Positions 59,640 to 64,000 of a stretch of 64,000 nt of DNA are shown one piece after another. The position numbers and the translations under genes were made by a program. Origin of the DNA: Actinomadura sp. NBRC 104412 (GTDB lineage Bacteria; Actinomycetota; Actinomycetes; Streptosporangiales; Streptosporangiaceae); assembly GCF_030269515.1 (NCBI RefSeq), contig NZ_BSTM01000029.1:22662-86661 (forward strand). The letters run 5' to 3'. The notes under the pieces are model-generated. The model did not search any database, had not been told where the DNA came from, and worked only from the letters and a program-made list of their open reading frames with translations. Every line of letters starts with the position of its first letter. Positions within the stretch are counted from its first letter, which is position 1.

Positions 59640-60596
59640 TCAGGCGTCGGGCGCAAGCGCGCGCACCGCCTCGGCCGGGGAGAGCCCGCCGCCGGGGACG
59701 ATCGCCAGCACCGGCGTGGTGAGCCCGTTGGCCACGTACTCGCGGATGCGGGCGCGGCACGCCTCCGGCGTGCCGTGCACGACCAGGTCGTCCACGACCT
59801 CGTCGGGGATCACCTCAAGGGCCTTCTTGCGGTCGCCGGCGGCCCACGCCTCGTTCATCGGGCGCAGCGCCTCGCCGCGGCCGAGCCACTGATGGAACGC
59901 CTGGTACACGGGCACGTTCATATACGCGGCGATCATCCACCGGCCGATCGACCTGGCCTTCTCGGCGTCGCCGGTGGGGCAGACGAACAGGCGGGCGATC
60001 AGCTCGGGCTCCTCGCCCAGCTCGCCCCGCACCGTCCTGACGTCCGTGGGCGCCAGCCAGTTGGTGATCGCGCCGTCCGCCTCGCGGGCCGCCAGCCGGA
60101 GCATGCCGGGGCGCAGCGCCGCCAGCACGATCGGCGGGGGCGTCCCGGGCGCCCCATCGATCTTGAAGCCGCGCACGGCGAAGGTCTCGTACTCCTCGGT
60201 GACCTTCTCCCCCGCCAGCGCCCTGCGGAGGAAGCGGAGGGTGTCGCGGGTGCGCTTGTAGGGCTCCGTGAACGGGATGCCGTTCCAGCGTTCGACGATG
60301 GTGTCGGACGAGGTGCCGATGCCCAGCACGAACCGTTCCGGCGCGAGGTTGGCCAGGGTGGCGGCCTGCTGGGCGAGCAGGGCGGGGCCGCGCGTGTAGA
60401 CGGGCACGATCGCGGTGCCCAGGCGCAGCCCGGGCGCCCACTGCGAGGCCAGCGCCAGCGGTGTGAAGGCGTCGGTGCCGTTGGTCTCGGCGGACCAGGC
60501 GTCGGTGTAGCCGAGCCCCGGCAGCTCTTCGATGATCTTCCGCTGTTCCGTCAGCGGCACGCCGGTCAGCGGCACGGTCATTCCCCAGCGGTTCAT
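59640..60596 (-). CDS. F420-dependent LLM-class oxidoreductase
   Basis: 318-residue TIM-barrel enzyme of the luciferase-like (LLM) class, probably using coenzyme F420. Typical segments: GMTVPLTGVPLTEQ, GYTDAWSAETNGTDAFTPLALASQ, the GTAIVPVYTRGPALLAQQAATLANLAPERFVLGIGTS region (quoted as separate strands) and a C-terminal PGGGLSPAEA. The second ATG (60596) is preferred because AGGAG sits seven bases before it. It follows the SDR gene by 24 bases and likely oxidises or reduces a steroid/acyl intermediate in the same pathway. Confidence 0.88.
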   Translation of the reverse strand: MNRWGMTVPLTGVPLTEQRKIIEELPGLGYTDAWSAETNGTDAFTPLALASQWAPGLRLGTAIVPVYTRGPALLAQQAATLANLAPERFVLGIGTSSDTIVERWNGIPFTEPYKRTRDTLRFLRRALAGEKVTEEYETFAVRGFKIDGAPGTPPPIVLAALRPGMLRLAAREADGAITNWLAPTDVRTVRGELGEEPELIARLFVCPTGDAEKARSIGRWMIAAYMNVPVYQAFHQWLGRGEALRPMNEAWAAGDRKKALEVIPDEVVDDLVVHGTPEACRARIREYVANGLTTPVLAIVPGGGLSPAEAVRALAPDA

Positions 60597-60620
60597 GGGC
60601 ATGCTCCTAACGCCGTGCGC

Positions 60621-61388
60621 TCACGCGATCGAGGGACGGATGGTCGCGCCGCCGTCCACCACCAGGGTCTGCCCGGTCATCCAGGACGCGGCCTCGCCGG
60701 CCAGGAACACCGCGGTGCCGGCGATGTCCTCCGGCTCACCCAGCCGTCCCAGCGGCATGTGCTTGCCGATCTGCTCCTCGTTGTTCTCCCACAGCGCGCG
60801 GGCCAGGGCCGTCTTGACGAGGCCGGGCGCGATGCAGTTGACCCGGACGCGGGGGGCGAGCTCCATCGCGAACTGGCGGGTCAGATGGATGACCGCGGCC
60901 TTGGTCGTGTTGTAGTAGCCGATACCGTGCTCGGTGATCATGCCGCCGACGGAGGCGATGTTGATGATCGAGCCGCCGCGCTCCTTCATCGACCGCTTCC
61001 AGGCGAGCTGCGTCCACAGCACCACCGCGAACTGGTTGACCTGGACGGTCTTCTCGGCCGCCGCGGGCGTGATGTCGACCATGGGCCCGAAGTGCGGGCT
61101 GGTCCCGGCGTTGTTGACCAGCACGTCCACGGCGCCGAAGGTGTCCACGGCGGCCTCCACGCAGGCCGCGGCGGCGTCCGCGTCGCCGACATGGGCGGCC
61201 TTGGCCAGCACCCCCGCCCCGGGGTGGGCGGCCTCGATCTCCTTGGCCGCCGCGTCGAGGCCCTCCTGCTTCCGGGAGGACAGCACGACGTTCGCGCCTT
61301 CGGCCGCCAGCGCGAACGCGATCGCCTTGCCGATGCCCCGGGAGGCCCCTGTGATGAGGGCGGTCTTGCCCTCCAGTCCAGTCCGCAT
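60621..61388 (-). CDS. Short-chain dehydrogenase/reductase (FabG-like)
   Basis: 255-residue classical SDR. NAD(P) motif TGASRGIG, NNAG, catalytic Ser in INIASVGG and YxxxK as Tyr-Asn-Thr-Thr-Lys, then IAPGLVKT. In steroid and lipid catabolism such enzymes act as hydroxyacyl-CoA or hydroxysteroid dehydrogenases. The ATG at 61388 follows AAGGAG. It is divergent from the DUF35/thiolase genes across a perfect palindrome and forms an operon with the LLM oxidoreductase. Confidence 0.9.
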   Translation of the reverse strand: MRTGLEGKTALITGASRGIGKAIAFALAAEGANVVLSSRKQEGLDAAAKEIEAAHPGAGVLAKAAHVGDADAAAACVEAAVDTFGAVDVLVNNAGTSPHFGPMVDITPAAAEKTVQVNQFAVVLWTQLAWKRSMKERGGSIINIASVGGMITEHGIGYYNTTKAAVIHLTRQFAMELAPRVRVNCIAPGLVKTALARALWENNEEQIGKHMPLGRLGEPEDIAGTAVFLAGEAASWMTGQTLVVDGGATIRPSIA

Positions 61389-61440
61389 GCGCACTCCTTG
61401 CCGCTGAGCAGAATCCCGCTCGGCTCACTGTACCGAAGTG

Positions 61441-61454
61441 ACTGACGCGTCAGT
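61441..61454. promoter_or_regulatory. 14-bp palindromic operator candidate
   Basis: ACTGACGCGTCAGT is perfectly palindromic and lies in the 170-base divergent region between the SDR and DUF35 genes, 53 bases from the SDR start. It looks like a TetR-type operator, but does not match the KstR consensus. Confidence 0.55.
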
Positions 61455-61558
61455 TAGGTAGGCCGGAGGAATGGCGAGATGTCCAGACCTGTCTTGATTT
61501 GAACGTGCGCTTGGTTGGTATGCTGCGGATGTCGGCGGCGCGGTCCCGGAGGTGGCGG

Positions 61559-62014
61559 TTGAGCACGATCAAGGAACGGCGGCCCGCGGTGGACGGCTGG
61601 TTCTCCACCGGGTCCGGCGGAGAGGGCGTCCGGCTCCTGGGGACGCGTTGCACGTCCTGCGGCACGCCGTACTTCCCGCGCAACGACCTCGCCTGCCGCA
61701 ACCCCGGCTGCACGGGCCCCAAGGACGGCTCGGAACTGGAGGACTACGCCTTCTCCAACCGGGGCCGCGTCTGGTCCTACGCCGATGCCCGCTACAAGCC
61801 ACCGCCCCCGTACGTCGCGGCCGAGCCGTTCCGCCCCTACGCGGTGGCGGCCGTCGAGCTCGAAACCGAACGCATGGTGGTCCTCGGCCAGGTCGTCCCG
61901 GAGGTGGGCGTCGCCGACCTCGAGGTGGGCATGGAGGTCGAGCTGACCGAGGGCACGCTCTACGAGGACGACGACGCCGAGTACACCGTCTGGATGTGGA
62001 GGCCCGTGAAATGA
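61559..62014 (+). CDS. DUF35 zinc-ribbon/OB-fold protein
   Basis: 151-residue acyl-CoA-associated protein. The rubredoxin-like zinc ribbon has Cys31, Cys34, Cys46 and Cys51 (CTSCG...CRNPGC), followed by an OB-fold with PYAVAAVELETERMVVLGQV and a long acidic beta stretch. DUF35 proteins partner thiolases or hydratases; ChsH2 pairs with the Ltp2 aldolase in cholesterol side-chain degradation. TTG is the likely start because of a strong GGAGGTG six bases upstream; ATGs at 61520 and 61529 are possible. It precedes the thiolase gene by 22 bases. Confidence 0.88.
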   Translation: MSTIKERRPAVDGWFSTGSGGEGVRLLGTRCTSCGTPYFPRNDLACRNPGCTGPKDGSELEDYAFSNRGRVWSYADARYKPPPPYVAAEPFRPYAVAAVELETERMVVLGQVVPEVGVADLEVGMEVELTEGTLYEDDDAEYTVWMWRPVK

Positions 62015-62036
62015 CCCGGCGAGCGGAGCGAGCCGA

Positions 62037-63227
62037 ATGAGCACTGACATCGCCGTCCTGGGCGCCGGGATGCATCCGTGGGGCAAGTGGGGGCGGAACT
62101 TCGTCGAGTACGGGCTCGCGGCGGCGCGGGCGGCGCTGGCGGACGCCGGGCTGTCCTGGCCCGAGATCCAGTACGTGGCCGGCGCCGACACCATCCGCAA
62201 CGGGTACCCGGGGTTCATCGCCGGCGCCACGTTCGCGCAGGCGCTGGGCTGGTCGGGCGCCCGGATCTCCAGCAGCTACGCGGCCTGCGCGTCCGGAGCG
62301 CAGGCGATCAACGCGGCGCGCGCGCAGATCCTCGCCGGGCTGTGCGACGTCGCCCTGGTGCTGGGCGCGGACGCGGCGCCCAAGGGCTTCTTCAAACCCG
62401 TCGGCGGCGACCGTCCCAATGACCCCGACTGGCTGCGGTTCCGCCTGCTCGGCGCAACCAACCCGATCTACTTCGCCCTGTACGCGCGGCGCCGGATGGC
62501 CATGTACGGGGCCACGCTGGACGACTTCGCGGCCGTGAAGGTCAAGAACGCCAGGCACGGCCTGGCCAACCCCAACGCGCGCTACCGCAAGGAAGTGACC
62601 CTTGAGGACGTGCGCGAGTCCGCGGTCGTGGCCGACCCGCTGCGGCTCCTGGACATCTGCGCCACCAGCGACGGCGGCGCCGCGCTGGTGCTGTCGTCCA
62701 TGGAGTTCGCGCGTGCCCGCGGCGTCCGGAATCCGGTCCGGGTCGCCGGACTCTCGACGGTCACCCCGACCTTCCCCAAGACCGTCCTCGACCTGCCGGA
62801 CTTCGCGACCGACTCGGCCATGGCGGTGGAGCCGCCCGACGTGCCGTTCCGCTCCGCCATCGCGCGCGCCGCCTACGAGGAGGCGGGCATCGGCCCCGAC
62901 GACCTGTCCCTTGCCGAGGTGTACGACCTGTCCACCGCCCTCGAACTGGACTGGTACGAGGACATCGGGCTGTGCGAGCCGGGCGGCGCGGAAAAACTGC
63001 TGCGCTCCGGCGACACCGCCCTGGGCGGCCGCATCCCGGTGAACCCCTCGGGCGGCCTGGCCTCGTTCGGCGAGGCGATACCCGCCCAGGCGATCGCGCA
63101 GGTCTGCGAGCTGACCTGGCAACTCCGCGGCCAGGCCGAAGGCCGCCAAGTCGAGAACGCCCGCACCGGCATAGCCGTAAACCAGGGCCTCTTCGGCCAC
63201 GGCTCCGCCATCATCACCATTCGCTGA
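62037..63227 (+). CDS. Ltp-type thiolase/aldolase (lipid-transfer protein family)
   Basis: 396-residue member of the non-decarboxylating thiolase family related to SCPx/Ltp. The active-site Cys84 is in YAACASGAQA, the NPSGG motif and the His of FGHGSA are present near residues 340 and 388. With the preceding DUF35 protein it would form a two-gene complex that cleaves acyl-CoA intermediates by thiolysis or retro-aldol reaction, as Ltp2-ChsH2 does for cholesterol in Thermomonospora curvata and M. tuberculosis. ATG with GAGCGGAG upstream. Which reaction it performs cannot be told from sequence alone. Confidence 0.88.
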   Translation: MSTDIAVLGAGMHPWGKWGRNFVEYGLAAARAALADAGLSWPEIQYVAGADTIRNGYPGFIAGATFAQALGWSGARISSSYAACASGAQAINAARAQILAGLCDVALVLGADAAPKGFFKPVGGDRPNDPDWLRFRLLGATNPIYFALYARRRMAMYGATLDDFAAVKVKNARHGLANPNARYRKEVTLEDVRESAVVADPLRLLDICATSDGGAALVLSSMEFARARGVRNPVRVAGLSTVTPTFPKTVLDLPDFATDSAMAVEPPDVPFRSAIARAAYEEAGIGPDDLSLAEVYDLSTALELDWYEDIGLCEPGGAEKLLRSGDTALGGRIPVNPSGGLASFGEAIPAQAIAQVCELTWQLRGQAEGRQVENARTGIAVNQGLFGHGSAIITIR

Positions 63228-63440
63228 TCCTGGACACCTCACCGCCCTGGAACGAAGAACTGATCTCAAGGTCAGCAAGCCGCAGACGCCACTCGTAGCG
63301 TCCGGGCCGCAATGGGAGCGAAGGCACGTCCAAGACGAACGCGGCATCTTTCCTGGTGGGCGGCGCCTCCGGCATCGACTTCGACCGCGCTGCCGTCCCC
63401 ATCCAGCATGTCGAGGTGTACGGACAACATCTGATCGGCG
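63214..63440 (-). pseudogene. Remnant of DUF6941-like protein
   Basis: Two frames carry the pattern of a small DUF6941-like beta protein: ADQMLSVHLDMLDGDGSAVEV in one and VLDVPSLPLRPGRYEWRLRL in another, meeting near 63370-63400 where a frameshift is needed. No start is visible; upstream it merges with a DoxX-like fragment. The end overlaps the thiolase stop by 14 bases on the opposite strand. Confidence 0.45.
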
Positions 63441-63770
63441 CGATCCGCCCAGAGCACCAGCGGCGCCTGCAGCGGGAGTCGTCCGTAGGCGGTCGCGCGC
63501 TGCGGGAGAGGACGCCGTCGCCAGGTGTAAACCATCTTCACGGGAAGACTGCGAAGAACAGGGCCGCGGTGGCGAGAGCCCCGGCACGCCTGGCCTGCGG
63601 GAGGGCGACCGCGGCCGCGCAGGCCAACTCCGCGGCGCCGCTCGCGTACGTCCAGGCGCGCGGGCCGCCCCGACGGGACGATCGCGTCATAGGGCTTGGG
63701 ACGCGACTTGATGTGCGCGGGCGCCGACAGCGACCGGCTGCGGCATGGCACGGTGGCGTGGCCTTCGATC
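63440..63770 (-). pseudogene. Frameshifted DoxX-family membrane protein remnant
   Basis: Three successive minus-strand frames each hold a recognisable DoxX piece: PAHIKSRPKPYDAIVP, then RAWTYASGAAELACAAAVAL with GALATAALFFAVFP, then VKMVYTWRRRPLPQRATAYG with RLPLQAPLVLWA. At least two frameshifts separate them, and the N-terminus is lost toward the IS element. The order matches an intact DoxX protein, so this is a decayed gene rather than chance. Confidence 0.6.
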
Positions 63771-63874
63771 ACATCCGGGCGCCCTCGACGCCGGCACTCG
63801 TTCACCCATGGCCACAGCCTGCAACTGCACGCGGTACACCGCCGGCCAGACCGAGGTCACCGGCATCAGCGTGC

Positions 63875-64000
63875 TAGTGTCTTGTAACTGAAGATCGCTT
63901 ACTTGAAGTTGTTGGCAAGCAGTTTCTTGTAGTCGCGTTGGAGAACGCGGACCTTGGCGATGATCTCTTTGGGTTTGGCGGTCCAGATGAAGGGTTTCGC
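63875..64000 (-). mobile_element. IS630-family insertion sequence, right-edge partial
   Basis: The left end of an IS630-like element enters at a TA dinucleotide (63875-63876), followed by AGTGTCTTGTAACTGAAG, which resembles a terminal inverted repeat, and then the transposase C-terminus. The element continues beyond the window. IS630 elements insert at TA, consistent with the boundary. Confidence 0.6.
63899..64000 (-). CDS. IS630-family transposase, C-terminal fragment
   Basis: The last 33 codons of a transposase are visible, ending KPKEIIAKVRVLQRDYKKLL and then ANNFK with TAA at 63899-63901. The pattern PFIWTAKPKEIIAKV is typical of the IS630 DDE transposase end. The rest lies outside the window, so completeness is unknown. 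Confidence 0.7.
   Translation of the reverse strand, partial: AKPFIWTAKPKEIIAKVRVLQRDYKKLLANNFK

Noticed and set aside
63536..63805. Intact plus- or minus-strand gene upstream of the IS end
   Set aside because: No single frame carries a full protein; DoxX-like segments alternate among three frames, so it is treated as a pseudogene.

Overview
The window is very GC-rich, gene-dense actinobacterial DNA. Gene content (F420-dependent LLM oxidoreductase, LysX-type lysyl-tRNA synthetase fused to a lysyl-PG synthase, WXG100-like proteins, PknB-type kinases, a KstR-type operator, ltp-type thiolase with DUF35 partner) suggests a Streptosporangiales/Thermomonosporaceae-like (Actinomadura-like) chromosome. 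The taxon is an inference. No rRNA, tRNA or CRISPR was seen, and the only mobile element is an IS630-like end cut by the right edge.

Layout: (1) 1-6049, an import/catabolic operon: a three-in-one Liv-type ABC transporter chain, its second ATPase, an APH-like kinase, a MIP18/PaaD-like Fe-S assembly protein and an amidohydrolase. (2) 6046-7697, metG on the minus strand behind a Met-codon-containing leader peptide and a ladder of competing hairpins, which looks like an undescribed attenuator. (3) 7801-18152, housekeeping and accessory genes: YchJ, a C-rich methyltransferase, an ABC exporter, a class-V aminotransferase, a CBS protein, a DacA-like carboxypeptidase with a giant proline-rich cytosolic arm, and a degenerate LolD-like ATPase. 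(4) 18170-24713, LysE exporter, a secreted CHAP hydrolase under a c-di-AMP (ydaO) riboswitch, a TetR regulator, a WXG100/YbaB group and a tandem LOR (scramblase-like) protein.

(5) 24930-36297, an exopolysaccharide locus: galE, LuxR-type regulator, Wzz-like protein with a dead BY-kinase-like tail, DegT aminotransferase, a FlaA1-like SDR lacking its catalytic pair, GT4 glycosyltransferase, Wzy, Wzx, initiating sugar transferase and a secreted glycosidase-like protein, mostly with overlapping start/stop codons. (6) 36584-42518, an MBL-Rieske fusion enzyme and a run of two-component genes (two kinase/regulator pairs plus a lone receiver). (7) 42535-47305, three tandem Ser/Thr kinases, then divergent lysX. 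(8) 50828-54986, a small unknown, a 1091-residue protein that appears to be an SF1 helicase stripped of its ATPase motifs, and PspC. (9) 55104-63227, a lipid/steroid-type catabolic region: HAD and MBL genes divergent from an APH-like gene across a KstR-type operator, a lipocalin-like protein, LLM oxidoreductase, SDR, DUF35 protein and Ltp-type thiolase. (10) 63214-64000, decayed DoxX and DUF6941-like fragments next to the IS630 end.

Starts were chosen by Shine-Dalgarno position and family length; many are GTG or TTG. Long open frames antisense to genes are common at this GC content and are not annotated.
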